64,000 nt of DNA from DAHUYF01 sp035509275 (GCA_035509275.1 DATJLU010000117.1:1-64000); one strand, 5' to 3'; positions 1 to 8,832 are shown, counted from the stretch's first letter. Made by a program: numbers and translations. The notes: a model not told the origin generated them from the sequence alone.

Positions 1-212
1 GCGGCTTTGCCGCGCATGTGCTGCAGCATCTGGCGCAGCACGGGTTGCTCGATCGCGGCCTCAAGCTGCGGCCGCTGACCTTGCCCGACCGCTTCATCGA
101 CCACGACGCGCCGGCCAAGCAATACGACGCCGCCGGGCTCAACGCCAAGCACATCGCCAACGCCGCGCTCGCCGCCCTCGGGCGCACCGCCGACCGCTCG
201 GTGAGCGCTTAG
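1..212 (+). CDS. dxs: 1-deoxy-D-xylulose-5-phosphate synthase, C-terminal end (partial)
   Basis: Only the last ~70 residues lie in the window; the reading frame is already open at base 3. The segment GFAAHVLQHLAQ followed by GLKLRPLTLPDRFIDHD matches the C-terminal transketolase-type domain of DXS, which condenses pyruvate and glyceraldehyde 3-phosphate in the first step of the MEP isoprenoid pathway (thiamine diphosphate enzyme, cytoplasm). The tail 'AAGLNAKHIANAAL' is also typical of the DXS end. The dxs-tlyA order that follows is common in alphaproteobacteria. Identity is well supported despite truncation by the window edge. Confidence 0.93.
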   Translation, partial: GFAAHVLQHLAQHGLLDRGLKLRPLTLPDRFIDHDAPAKQYDAAGLNAKHIANAALAALGRTADRSVSA

Positions 213-249
213 CGATCGGCTTACGAGAGAACGAAAGCGTATATTTTCT

Positions 250-310
250 CGTCGTCCCCGCGAAAGCGGGGACCCATGGTCGATGGATTCCCGCTTTCGC
301 GGGAATGACG
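250..310. repeat. REP-like paired palindrome (BIME-type)
   Basis: Two perfect 8-bp hairpins lie 13 bases apart. The first is GTCCCCGC/GCGGGGAC with a GAAA loop (254-273). The second is ATTCCCGC/GCGGGAAT with a TTTC loop (287-306). The outer halves are inverted copies of each other (19 of 21 bases match). This is the dispersed proteobacterial element whose accidental translations read as 'IPAKAGI' or 'FRGDD'. It lies in the dxs-tlyA gap, and a degenerate relative is near 61977-62029. Confidence 0.85.
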
Positions 311-385
311 GATTGATTTGATTCTGCCGGAGCCAATTGCGCTCCAGCGATCAGGCATCCTGTCGAAGGACCGACGGCTCTCATC

Positions 386-1132
386 ATGAGCAATAAACGG
401 CGTCTTGATGCGCTGCTGGTGGAGCGCGGCCTCGCCGAGAGCCGGGCGCGGGCCCAGGCGCTGGTGCTGGCGGGGCTGGTCTGGAGCGGCGAGAGGCGCC
501 TCGACAAGCCCGGTGTGGGGCTTGCCGCCGACACGCCGTTGGAGCTGCGCGGGCGCGAGCATCCCTGGGTCTCGCGCGGCGGCATCAAGCTCGCGCATGG
601 GCTCGATCACTTCGCGCTCGCCGCCGACGATGCGGTGGCGCTCGATATCGGCGCTTCGACCGGCGGCTTCACCGATGTCTTGCTGGCGCGCGGCGCGCGG
701 CGGGTTTATGCCGTCGATGTCGGCCATGGCCAGCTCGCCTGGAAGCTGCGGCAGGATCCGCGCGTCGTCGTGCTCGAGCGCCGCAACGCCCGCCATCTCA
801 CGCGCGACGACATTCCCGAGCCGCCCGATCTCATCGTCTGCGATGCGAGCTTCATCAGTCTCACCGCCGTGCTGCCGGCCGCGCTCGCTTTGGCGGCGCC
901 CGAAGCGCGCCTCGTCGCGCTGATCAAGCCGCAATTCGAAGTCGGCAAAGGCCGCGTCGGCAAGGGCGGGGTGGTGCGCGACCCGGCGCTGCATCGCGAG
1001 GTCTGCGAGCGCATCGCCGCCTGGCTGTCGGCGCAGCCCGGCTGGGAAGTCGTCGGCCTCACCGAAAGCCCGATCCGCGGGCCCGAGGGCAATGTCGAAT
1101 TCCTCATCCAGGCGCGGCGGCGCGGCGCATGA
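386..1132 (+). CDS. tlyA: TlyA family rRNA (cytidine-2'-O)-methyltransferase / hemolysin A-like
   Basis: A 248-residue protein of the TlyA/YqxC family, which 2'-O-methylates cytidines in 16S and 23S rRNA; the name hemolysin is historical. An S4 RNA-binding domain spans about residues 5-65 (RLDALLVERGLAESRARAQ). An FtsJ-fold methyltransferase domain follows. The SAM-binding loop is DIGASTGGFTD at 87-97. The probable K-D-K-E tetrad is K68, D153 (CDASF), K181 (LIKPQFE) and the Glu in GPEGNVEF near the end. Length is usual for the family. It overlaps the next methyltransferase by ATGA (1129-1132), so the two are translationally coupled. The start at 386 lacks a closely spaced Shine-Dalgarno. Confidence 0.92.
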   Translation: MSNKRRLDALLVERGLAESRARAQALVLAGLVWSGERRLDKPGVGLAADTPLELRGREHPWVSRGGIKLAHGLDHFALAADDAVALDIGASTGGFTDVLLARGARRVYAVDVGHGQLAWKLRQDPRVVVLERRNARHLTRDDIPEPPDLIVCDASFISLTAVLPAALALAAPEARLVALIKPQFEVGKGRVGKGGVVRDPALHREVCERIAAWLSAQPGWEVVGLTESPIRGPEGNVEFLIQARRRGA

Positions 1133-2424
1133 GCCGCAAGCACGCCGCGGCGGAAGAAACGGTGCTCGTCATCGAGGCCATTGGCGCGCGCGGCGACGGC
1201 ATCGCGCATTGCGGCGGCGAGGCCGTCTATATCCCCTTTACCGCGCCCGGCGACCGCGCGCGCGTGCGTCTCGGCCAGCGCCGCGGCGAAGGCCGCGCCG
1301 GCGAGCTCGTCGCGCTGTTGCAGCCCGGCGCGCGGGCGACGCCCCGCTGTCCGCATTTCGGCGTGTGCGGCGGCTGCGCGCTGCAGCATCTCGCGGCAGC
1401 CGCTTATGTCGAGGCCAAGACCGGGCTGGTGACCGCCGCGCTGCGGCAGCACGGGCTCGTCGCCGCCGAGATCGCGCCGCTGGAGCGCGTGCTGCCGGGA
1501 ACGCGCCGCCGCGCCCGCTTTGCCGTCCAGCGGCCGCGCGCGGCGAGCGCTGCGGCGGCCATCGGCTTCATGGGACGCGCCAGCCATCGCGTCGTCGACA
1601 TGACGGCCTGCGCCGTGCTGCATCCGGCGCTGGTCGCGCTCGCCGGCGCGCTCCGGCAAGCCGCCGCCCGTTTCTGGCCGCCCGGCGCGGCCAGTGCCGC
1701 GACTGCGACGGTGTCGGATACCGGGATCGACCTGCTGCTCGATCTCGCCGCCCTGCCCGATCTGGCGATGCTCGAAGCGCTCGCGGCATTCGCCGAGGCG
1801 CAGGATCTGGCGCGCCTCGGCTGGCGCGCGCCGGACGCGGCCGAGCCGACGCCGGCGGCGATCCGCCGCCCGCCCCGCGTCGTCTTTTCCGGCGTCCCGG
1901 TCGAGCTGCCGCCCGACGCGTTCCTGCAAGCCAGCATCGAGGCCGAGGCGATGCTGGTGCGCGCGGTGCTGGCCGGCATCGGCGCGGCCGAGCGGGTCGT
2001 CGATCTCCATGCCGGTCTCGGCACCTTCAGCCTCGCGCTGGCTCAGCGCGCCGCGGTCCACGCCGTCGATGGCTCGCGCGCGGCGGTGGCGGCGCTGGCC
2101 GCGGCCGCAGCGCGCGCCGGCATTCACCGCCTCGGCAGCGAATGCCGCGATCTCGACGCCCGGCCGCTGCTGCCGGCGGAGCTGGCGCCCTTTGATGCCG
2201 CGGTGTTCGACCCGCCGCGCGCCGGCGCCAAGGAACAAGCTGCGGCGCTGGCGGGCTCGGCGCTCCGCCGCGTCGTCGCCGTCTCGTGCAATCCCGCGAG
2301 CTTCGCCCGCGATGCGCGCCTCCTCGTCGATGGCGGCTTCCACCTCACCCGGGTGCAGCCGATCGACCAGTTCCTCTGGTCGCCCCATGTCGAGCTGGTC
2401 GCATGGTTCGAGCGCAGCGGCTGA
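1129..2424 (+). CDS. RumA/RlmD-like 23S rRNA (uracil-5)-methyltransferase
   Basis: A 431-residue class I SAM RNA methyltransferase. A TRAM RNA-binding domain occupies about residues 8-65. Cysteines 74, 80, 83 and 161 have the spacing of the [4Fe-4S] cluster ligands of RumA (pattern CX5CXXC, then one distant Cys). The SAM site is VVDLHAGLGTFSLAL, followed by FDPPRAG. The catalytic nucleophile is C387 in VSCNPASFARD. The family methylates uracil C5 in 23S rRNA or tRNA; which site is modified cannot be read from sequence. The start is coupled to tlyA by ATGA. Confidence 0.9.
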   Translation: MSRKHAAAEETVLVIEAIGARGDGIAHCGGEAVYIPFTAPGDRARVRLGQRRGEGRAGELVALLQPGARATPRCPHFGVCGGCALQHLAAAAYVEAKTGLVTAALRQHGLVAAEIAPLERVLPGTRRRARFAVQRPRAASAAAAIGFMGRASHRVVDMTACAVLHPALVALAGALRQAAARFWPPGAASAATATVSDTGIDLLLDLAALPDLAMLEALAAFAEAQDLARLGWRAPDAAEPTPAAIRRPPRVVFSGVPVELPPDAFLQASIEAEAMLVRAVLAGIGAAERVVDLHAGLGTFSLALAQRAAVHAVDGSRAAVAALAAAAARAGIHRLGSECRDLDARPLLPAELAPFDAAVFDPPRAGAKEQAAALAGSALRRVVAVSCNPASFARDARLLVDGGFHLTRVQPIDQFLWSPHVELVAWFERSG

Positions 2425-2530
2425 GGCAATGGTCGGGGTGCGCTTGCCCAGGCCGGCCCTACAGACTTCGAGCGTCCGATCTACGTGACAGCCCCGATTC
2501 GGCCCGCCGGTCTTCCGGGGTTTCATAGCG

Positions 2531-2553
2531 TCTGGTTGGACCGATCAACCAGA
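2531..2553 (+). promoter_or_regulatory. Stem-loop directly upstream of the ribosome binding site
   Basis: TCTGGTTG (2531-2538) and CAACCAGA (2546-2553) form a perfect 8-bp stem with a 7-base loop. The following bases AAAGGGG (2553-2559) look like the Shine-Dalgarno of the exported-protein gene starting at 2568, so the hairpin abuts the ribosome binding site. It could protect the 5' end or modulate initiation. No T-tract follows, so it is not an intrinsic terminator. Confidence 0.45.
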
Positions 2554-2567
2554 AAGGGGCGCTCGGC

Positions 2568-3842
2568 ATGCAGAGGTTTTTCCCAGGCTGGCGTCGAACG
2601 ACCCTGTGCGTGGCTTTCGCCGGGGCATTGATCGCAACTGCGGCCCTCGCCCAAGGGGGCAGTTTCGAGACCTTCGGGCCGCGGCCCGTGGGCGATGTGG
2701 TGTCCCCGGACCTGCTCGCGGGGCCACACTACAGGCTCGCCCCGACCGTCCAGACCTGGAACTATCTGAACAATTTTGTCGTGTCGTCCGACTACGGCAC
2801 CTTCGAAGCTCCGAGCGACGCGATGCTGCGCCGCCTGGTGCGCGAGATCCATGCCATCGCGGTGCTGCACGACATAACCCTGAGCGACGCCTATGCGAAA
2901 GCCTTGAAGCAGGCGGCGCTGGGACCCGTCCGCGGCGTCAAGGCTCTGGTCACGGAGCCGGTGGAAACGGTGAAGGCCGTGCCGGGCGCCGTGTTCAACA
3001 TCTTCTCCCGGGTCGGTCAGGGCATCAGCACGGCGACAAGCGGCGGAAAGACGCGCTACGAGGACACCGCGATGGCGCAGGCCCTGCAGATGTCGTCCTA
3101 CAAGCGGGACTACGCCAAGCAGCTCGGGGTCGATCCCTATTCCAGCAACCCGGTGCTGCAGAAGCAGCTCGACAGCGTCGCCTGGGCCGCGGCGGCCGGC
3201 GGCCTGACCCTGGGCGCCGCGACCATGGCGAGCGGCTCGGAGGTGGTTGCCGGCCTGTCCTACGCGCGCAATCTCGACCAGGCGCGCGAAATCGTGGCGG
3301 CCGACCCACCCGCCGAGCTGATGCTTCGCGACAAAGCCGCGTTGGACAAGATGGGCATCGACCGCCGCCTCAGGGACCAGTTCCTGGCACAGAAGCAATA
3401 TTCGCCCCGGGCCAAAACGATCCTCGTCAGCGCGCTTGCCGGGATGCCGCAGACGGCGGGAAAGGCCAACATGCTGGTGGCCGCGTTGGGCGCGCCCGAT
3501 GAAGTGACCGCGATCTTCTACCAGCAGATGGCGGAACTGCTCGATGGCTACGACGAGCGCGTCGCCCATATCACGCGGCTCGAGCGCTATAACCGCCTGA
3601 TCATTGCGCGTGACGCGAACGGCAAGGCGATCATTCTGGCGCCGCTCGACGATGTCATCTGGGACCAGCGGGCGGCTTCGGCTGTCGCCGGGATCGCCAA
3701 GGCGTTGAAGCTGCAGCCCGGCGGCGATCGCGTGCAGTTCTGGATCACCGGCACGGCCTCACCGAGCTTCAAGCAAGAGGCGCAGCAGCGCGGCATCGGC
3801 GTCAGAGAAAGCGTCGGCACGCAACTGCCGTTGCTCGACTAG
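2568..3842 (+). CDS. Exported protein of unknown function
   Basis: A 424-residue protein that I do not recognise. Residues 1-28 form a Sec signal peptide: positively charged start, hydrophobic core CVAFAGALIATAALA, then a cleavage site before Gln29. The mature part is mainly helical and polar. One Ala/Gly-rich hydrophobic stretch near 205-230 (AWAAAAGGLTLGAATMA) might contact or cross a membrane. The C-terminal ~90 residues (RLERYNRLIIARDANGKA through RVQFWITGTASPSF) look like a small alpha/beta domain. There are no cysteine pairs, lipobox or obvious catalytic motif. A good Shine-Dalgarno (AAAGGGG) precedes the ATG. It ends 18 bp from the convergent SulP gene. Confidence 0.8.
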   Translation: MQRFFPGWRRTTLCVAFAGALIATAALAQGGSFETFGPRPVGDVVSPDLLAGPHYRLAPTVQTWNYLNNFVVSSDYGTFEAPSDAMLRRLVREIHAIAVLHDITLSDAYAKALKQAALGPVRGVKALVTEPVETVKAVPGAVFNIFSRVGQGISTATSGGKTRYEDTAMAQALQMSSYKRDYAKQLGVDPYSSNPVLQKQLDSVAWAAAAGGLTLGAATMASGSEVVAGLSYARNLDQAREIVAADPPAELMLRDKAALDKMGIDRRLRDQFLAQKQYSPRAKTILVSALAGMPQTAGKANMLVAALGAPDEVTAIFYQQMAELLDGYDERVAHITRLERYNRLIIARDANGKAIILAPLDDVIWDQRAASAVAGIAKALKLQPGGDRVQFWITGTASPSFKQEAQQRGIGVRESVGTQLPLLD

Positions 3843-3860
3843 GCGCCTCGCCGGCCAACG

Positions 3861-5573
3861 CTATTCCTCATCAGCGGGCAGCTCGGCCCGGACGTGTTGG
3901 CTGCGATAGGCCTTCAGCGCCTGGCGGAGGGTCGGGAAGAGACGCTCTTCATGCTCGGGCTGGTAAAGGCCGGCCTCCCTGAGCAGGTTCAGAAACTCGG
4001 TCTTGCGGCCGGCCAGAACGAGCGTGACGCCGCGCGCTCGAAGCGTCTCCATCAAATCGCGCAGCGCATAGAGACCGGTGATGTCGAACTCGCTGATCGG
4101 GATGGCATCGATGACGAACCATTCGAGTCCGGGACCGGCAGCGTCGGCCGCCTCCAGCGCGCGCCGCTTGAAGTAATCGGCATTGAAGAAGGTCACGGGC
4201 GCGTCGAAACGGTAGAGCGCCAACCCGCCAAATGTCCGGGCGCCGGGATGCCGCTCGATCGAGTGAAAGCCGGGCAGGCCCTCGACCTTGCCCAGCACCT
4301 CGTCGCGAGGGCGCGCAATGCGCTTGACGAAGCGCATGAGCGCCAGCGCGACCGCAACCAGAATGGCGTTGATCGGCCCGACCACGACCACGCTCAGCGT
4401 GGTGATCACCGACAATGCCGCCTCGCCGCGGTCGAGCGTCCAGATTTCGCGCACGGTCCGCACATCGAAGAGCGAGAACGACGCATAGACCAGCACCGCG
4501 CCGAGCGCGGCGGTGGGGACGTACCGCAACGGACCGGTGAAGAACAGCAGCACCATGGCGATCGCCGCGGCGGCCACCAGCCCGGTCACCTGACTGCGTC
4601 CGCCGGCGGAATAGGCCATGGCCGTGCGCGAATCCGCGCCGGTGACGGCAAAGCCCTGGGATAGGGCGGAGGCGATATTCGCCGCACCGAGCGCGGCGAA
4701 TTCCCGATCGACATCGATCGCATAGCCGGCCTTCGCGGCGAAGCTGCGGGCGGTCAGCATGTCGCTCGTAAAGAGGATCAGCGCCAAGCCGGCGGCGCGA
4801 GCGATCAGGGCGGGCATGTCGTCGATCGGAAAGCTCGGCCAACGCAGCGGCGGCAGCCCGGCCGGAACCGATCCCAGGATGGCGACGCCCGCTCTGTCCA
4901 ATCGCAGCAGGCCCACGGCGATGGCGGCGGCGACCAACGCCACCAGCGCCGCCGGCCAACGCCGCAGAAACCGATTGGCGAACAGCAGCACCGCGAGGCT
5001 GCCCAGTCCGATCGCCAGGGTCGGGAAGTGGGTTTGCGGCAGTTTGGCGGCGAGCGCGAAGAGCCGGCGAAAGATGCCTTCGGACTCAACGGAAAACCCG
5101 AACAGCTTGTCGAGCTGTCCCAGAAAGATGCTGATGGCGATGCCGTTCAGGAACCCGACGAGGATCGGCCTGGACAGAAAATCCGCCATCGCGCCGAGCC
5201 GCAAGAAGCTGGCGGCGATGCAGAAGGTGCCGCTCAGGAACGTCAAGGTAACGGAGAGCGACCAGTAGAGATCCGCATTGCCGGCGGCGAGCGGCGCGAT
5301 GGCGGCGGCAATCATCGCGCAGGCGGCGGCATCGGGATTGACCATCAGCTGCCGCGACGTGCCGAACATGGCGTAAGCCACCAGCGGCAGGATGCTCGAG
5401 TAAAGACCCACGACCGGATTGAAGCCGGCAAGCTCGGCATAGGCGACGGCAACCGGCAAAGCCACCGCCGCGACCGAGATTCCGGCGACAAGGTCGTGCC
5501 GAAAATCGTCGGCAAAGCGGTATCGCAGCAGCGCCGGCAAGCCCGGCGCGATGCGCGCCAAACGCTCGATCAT
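3861..5573 (-). CDS. SulP family inorganic anion transporter with STAS domain
   Basis: About 570 residues. The first ~420 form a polytopic SulP membrane domain; signatures include GISVAAVALPVAVAYAELAG, NPVVGLYSSILP and GFAVTGADSRTAMA. A cytoplasmic STAS domain occupies about the last 130 residues, with the conserved loop SEFDITGLYAL. SulP proteins carry sulfate, bicarbonate or other anions; the substrate is not readable here. I chose the ATG at 5573 because MIERLARIAPGLPALLRYR matches SulP N-termini, and a longer start at 5693 would run into the permease gene. It lies 37 bp downstream of the sugar ABC permeases and may be co-transcribed with them. Confidence 0.9.
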   Translation of the reverse strand: MIERLARIAPGLPALLRYRFADDFRHDLVAGISVAAVALPVAVAYAELAGFNPVVGLYSSILPLVAYAMFGTSRQLMVNPDAAACAMIAAAIAPLAAGNADLYWSLSVTLTFLSGTFCIAASFLRLGAMADFLSRPILVGFLNGIAISIFLGQLDKLFGFSVESEGIFRRLFALAAKLPQTHFPTLAIGLGSLAVLLFANRFLRRWPAALVALVAAAIAVGLLRLDRAGVAILGSVPAGLPPLRWPSFPIDDMPALIARAAGLALILFTSDMLTARSFAAKAGYAIDVDREFAALGAANIASALSQGFAVTGADSRTAMAYSAGGRSQVTGLVAAAAIAMVLLFFTGPLRYVPTAALGAVLVYASFSLFDVRTVREIWTLDRGEAALSVITTLSVVVVGPINAILVAVALALMRFVKRIARPRDEVLGKVEGLPGFHSIERHPGARTFGGLALYRFDAPVTFFNADYFKRRALEAADAAGPGLEWFVIDAIPISEFDITGLYALRDLMETLRARGVTLVLAGRKTEFLNLLREAGLYQPEHEERLFPTLRQALKAYRSQHVRAELPADEE

Positions 5574-5610
5574 GCTCGACTCGAATGTCTCGGGCGTACC
5601 AGGGCGGGCG

Positions 5611-6501
5611 TCAGCCCTTGACGCCGCCCATGGTGAGGCCGGCGGCCATGCGGCGGCGGAAGGCGTAGTAGATCGCCACCGGCGGCACGGCATAGACGAT
5701 GGCCGTCGCCATCATGTAGTTCCACGGCGCCTCGTCGCTGTTGAAGAACTGTGCCAGCGCCACCGGCACCGTCATGCTCTGCTTCGAGGACAGCAGCAGG
5801 AACTGATAGAGATACTCGTTCCAAGCGAGCAACAGCGCATAGGTGCCGACTGCGACCAGCGCCGGCGCCATCAGCGGCAGGTAGATGCGGAAATAGATCT
5901 GCAGCGGCGAGGCGCCATCGATCCGCGCCGCCTCGTCGAGCTCGATGGGAATGCTGGCGCCGTATTGATGGAAGATGAAGATGGCATAGGGCGTGGCGAA
6001 CGTGACCATGGCCGCGATGACCGACCAAAGATTGTTGCCAAGGCCATACATCTGCATGATCCGGTAGAACGGAATCGCCAGGAACGACTGCGGGATGACA
6101 TAAGTCAGCAGCGCGGCGTTGCTGATGACCCAGCCGCGGCGCAGCCGCATCCGGCCGATCGAGAAGCTGGCGAGCGAGCCGATCGTGAGGGTCAGCACCA
6201 CCGTCGCCGCGCCGAGATAGAGGCTGTTGCCGAACTGGTGCCAGAAATATTCGAGATACCAGTAGCCTTCCGTGATGACGATCCAGAAGCTCGCAAGCGA
6301 CGGCTTCGTCGGCCAGATGCTGCTGGTGAAGACATCGCCATTCGCTTGGAGCGACACCATGACGATGTTGTAGATCGGCGCGAGCGTCCAGATCAGGAGG
6401 AGAACCGAGAGCACGAACGCAGCGGCCTGGCTGAGCTTTCGCCGCAGCCGGTAGCGCCCGCTCGGCCGGGCGCGCCGCCCCTCCAGAGCCGCTACGCTCA
6501 C
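5611..6501 (-). CDS. Sugar ABC transporter permease, MalG-type
   Basis: A 296-residue inner-membrane permease of the carbohydrate uptake 1 (CUT1) type with six predicted transmembrane segments. The cytoplasmic EAA loop that docks on the ATPase reads DEAARIDGASPLQIYF. The N-terminal part (VLSVLLLIWTLAPIYNIVMV) and the tail AAGLTMGGVKG are typical of MalG/LacG-like proteins. The start is GTG, overlapping the stop of the MalF-like gene by GTGA, so translation is coupled. With that gene and the solute-binding protein upstream it forms a sugar or polyol importer; no ATP-binding subunit is encoded nearby. Confidence 0.92.
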   Translation of the reverse strand: MSVAALEGRRARPSGRYRLRRKLSQAAAFVLSVLLLIWTLAPIYNIVMVSLQANGDVFTSSIWPTKPSLASFWIVITEGYWYLEYFWHQFGNSLYLGAATVVLTLTIGSLASFSIGRMRLRRGWVISNAALLTYVIPQSFLAIPFYRIMQMYGLGNNLWSVIAAMVTFATPYAIFIFHQYGASIPIELDEAARIDGASPLQIYFRIYLPLMAPALVAVGTYALLLAWNEYLYQFLLLSSKQSMTVPVALAQFFNSDEAPWNYMMATAIVYAVPPVAIYYAFRRRMAAGLTMGGVKG

Positions 6502-7430
6502 AGTTGCACCTCCGTCGTGCGCAGCTTGCGCATCAGCAGAATCACCAGCGGGATCATCAGCGGCAGCGACGACATCACCGCCGCCACGCCAAGCTCCGGC
6601 CGCGCGATGTCGAAGGCGTCGCGGATCCCGAGCGTTGCCAGCACGTGCGTCGACAAGGCAGGGCCGCCGCCGGTGACGAAATAGACGGTGTTGAAGTCGC
6701 CGAGCGTGAAGATGGTCGAGAGCAGGGTGCAGATGAGATAGAGGTTGGCAAGGAGAGGGAAGGTGACGTGGACGAAGCGGCGCACGCCGGCGGCGCCGTC
6801 CACGTCGGCGGCCTCATAGAGCTCCTGCGGAATGGCCATGCGCCCGGCCAGCAGGATCACGGTCCAGAACGGCATCCATTTCCAGATATGCGAGGCGATG
6901 GCACAGCTGAGCGCGAGCCAGCGCGAGGTCTCGATCCACCCTGGGCCGTTGATGTGGAAGACGTCCCACAGGAAGTTGTTAACGAGCCCCCATTGGCCGT
7001 TCAGCATCCAGTGAATCGAGATGAAGGCGGGAAGCGCCGGCACCGCCCAAGGCAGAACATAGACCAGCAGCAGCGCCTTTACCCACCAGCCACGCTGCAT
7101 GAAGAACCCGGAGAGCAGGAGCGCCCCGAACATCTTGAGGTTCACGGCGATCCCGACATAGAGCACGGTGTTGACCACCGTCTGCTGGTAGATCGGATCG
7201 GCGAAGAGCTCGGCATAAAGGCTCGGCCGGTGCCCGAGCCAGAGTCCGTAGAGGACGGGATAGGCGACGAAGGCAAGGAAGAGCCCGATATAGGGAACGA
7301 CGAAGGCGATCGCCCAGGTGTATTCCGAGCCATGGAGCCCGCCATGCCAGGCGCGTCGCTTCATTCGTGCGCTCGGGAGGACTCGGGCGGGGAGGGCCTT
7401 TGCCGTGCTGATCACCTGGGCGCCGTTCAT
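6498..7430 (-). CDS. Sugar ABC transporter permease, MalF-type
   Basis: A 310-residue CUT1 permease. After a cytoplasmic N-terminus come transmembrane helices beginning with WAIAFVVPYIGLFLAFVAYP. The EAA loop reads YEAADVDGAAGVRRFVHVTF. GGGPALSTHVLATLGI near the C-terminus is typical of this subunit. It pairs with the MalG-type protein encoded next (4-bp overlap) and follows the solute-binding gene by 19 bp. The ATG is preceded by GGAGAGG at good distance. The substrate class is probably a mono- or oligosaccharide or polyol, inferred from family only. Confidence 0.92.
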   Translation of the reverse strand: MNGAQVISTAKALPARVLPSARMKRRAWHGGLHGSEYTWAIAFVVPYIGLFLAFVAYPVLYGLWLGHRPSLYAELFADPIYQQTVVNTVLYVGIAVNLKMFGALLLSGFFMQRGWWVKALLLVYVLPWAVPALPAFISIHWMLNGQWGLVNNFLWDVFHINGPGWIETSRWLALSCAIASHIWKWMPFWTVILLAGRMAIPQELYEAADVDGAAGVRRFVHVTFPLLANLYLICTLLSTIFTLGDFNTVYFVTGGGPALSTHVLATLGIRDAFDIARPELGVAAVMSSLPLMIPLVILLMRKLRTTEVQL

Positions 7431-7449
7431 GATCGCCTCTCCGTCCTAT

Positions 7450-8832
7450 TCAGGTTTGCGCAATGGGATATTTCGCGAGGACGTTGCCGATCTGCTTCAG
7501 CGCATATTCGGCTGACGCCTCGGGGGATTTGCCATTGCGGACGACGTCGGCGACGGCTGTCCCCCAGATCTGCTGCGCGTTGGCCTCGGCATAGCCCGGA
7601 TTGAACACGGGATAGTTCGGCACGGTCGGGCTTAGCATGCCCTCGCGCGCATAGGTCGAGCGGTGCGGGTCCTTGGGATCGAGCCAGAACGGATCGTTCT
7701 TGACCAGCTCCGGCATCGGCGGCAGCCAGCGGCCCAGCCCCGATTTCAGATACTCATTCACCACCTTCGGCTGGATCACGTATTTGATGAAGTCTTTCGC
7801 CGCCTCGACGTTCTGGGCCCCCTTCGGGATGAAGGCGCCGCCCACCCCGAGCTGCGCCGGGATCGGCTTGCCCGCATTGTCGAGCGGCAGGCTCATGGTG
7901 ACGATGTCGTCGTACTCCGCCTTGTTGTGGTAGAGCGCGACCTCGGTCGAGATCGTGCCGTCGAGATCCATGACGATCTGCTTGGCGTGGAAAGCGTTGT
8001 TGTCGTCGGCGTCGCTCCAGCTCAGCGCCCCCGGCGGCACGTAGCCTTCCTTGTAGGCGGTGGTGATGTAGGTCAGCGACTTGATCACCGCCTCCTTGAC
8101 CTGGGGATCGTCGAGATGCGGCACGCCGTCCTTGGTGACGATGCCATTGCCGCCATAAGCGATCAGGAAATGGTGGAAGGTGTTGTTGCCGTCCGCCGGG
8201 CCTGCGGTCGTCGGCTGCAGCCCCAGCGAATAGACGCCGCGCATGTTCTCGCGCAGCTTCTTCTGCATCGGCTTGAAGAAGTCCCAGAACGCGTCCCAGG
8301 TCTTCGGCGCGTCCGCCATCTTGTAGCCGGCCTTCTCGACGAGCGAGTTCCAGATATGGAACGGCAGCACGGCCGCCTTGCAGGGGGCGTAGTAATAGCT
8401 GCGCTTCTTCGAGATGTTGTTGTAGTACTGCGCCGCCAGCAGCGCCGTTGGATGGTATTGCGATTTCTGCGTCTCGACGATGTCGCTGATGTCCACCAGC
8501 TTGTCGTGCCAGGCGTTTTGCGGCACGACCGCGGCGTCGGCGATGTCGTGGTTCATGACGTCAGGTACATCGCCGCTGGTCAGCGCCGAGACGATCTTCT
8601 GCATCAGCGGCGCAAACGGGACCAGGCTGTAGTCGATCTTGTTGCCGCTGGCCTTCTCGTAATCCGCGACCAAGGTGCGGAAGGCGGCGTCCTCCTCGGG
8701 GACGAAGCCCTGGTTCCACCACACGGTGGCGGTGGTGGCGGCCGCATTGGCGATATAAGGGCGCGCCAGCGCCCCGGCCGCGGCCATACCCAATGAGGCG
8801 CGAAGCACCGAGCGCCGGCTCAGCTTGCTCAT
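7450..8832 (-). CDS. Sugar ABC transporter solute-binding protein (family 1)
   Basis: A 460-residue periplasmic binding protein. The N-terminus carries SRRSVLRASLGMAAAGALA, a twin-arginine type export signal, so it may leave the cell folded. The mature part begins near ATTATVWWNQGF and has the extracellular solute-binding family 1 layout: FRTLVADYEKASGNKIDYS, DVMNHDIADA, and a C-terminal LSPTVPNYPVFNPGYAEANA. The ATG at 8832 has a strong AGGGAGG Shine-Dalgarno; longer in-frame extensions are GC-rich noise. It is first in the operon binding protein, MalF-like, MalG-like, and perhaps SulP. Confidence 0.93.
   Translation of the reverse strand: MSKLSRRSVLRASLGMAAAGALARPYIANAAATTATVWWNQGFVPEEDAAFRTLVADYEKASGNKIDYSLVPFAPLMQKIVSALTSGDVPDVMNHDIADAAVVPQNAWHDKLVDISDIVETQKSQYHPTALLAAQYYNNISKKRSYYYAPCKAAVLPFHIWNSLVEKAGYKMADAPKTWDAFWDFFKPMQKKLRENMRGVYSLGLQPTTAGPADGNNTFHHFLIAYGGNGIVTKDGVPHLDDPQVKEAVIKSLTYITTAYKEGYVPPGALSWSDADDNNAFHAKQIVMDLDGTISTEVALYHNKAEYDDIVTMSLPLDNAGKPIPAQLGVGGAFIPKGAQNVEAAKDFIKYVIQPKVVNEYLKSGLGRWLPPMPELVKNDPFWLDPKDPHRSTYAREGMLSPTVPNYPVFNPGYAEANAQQIWGTAVADVVRNGKSPEASAEYALKQIGNVLAKYPIAQT

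Noticed and set aside
139..588. Minus-strand frame across the REP element near 250-310
   Set aside because: Its middle is the well-known accidental translation of the REP repeat, and it overlaps tlyA.
706..2526. A 606-codon minus-strand open frame opposite tlyA and the RNA methyltransferase
   Set aside because: Low-complexity, Arg/Gly-rich translation, and both plus-strand genes show clear catalytic motifs.
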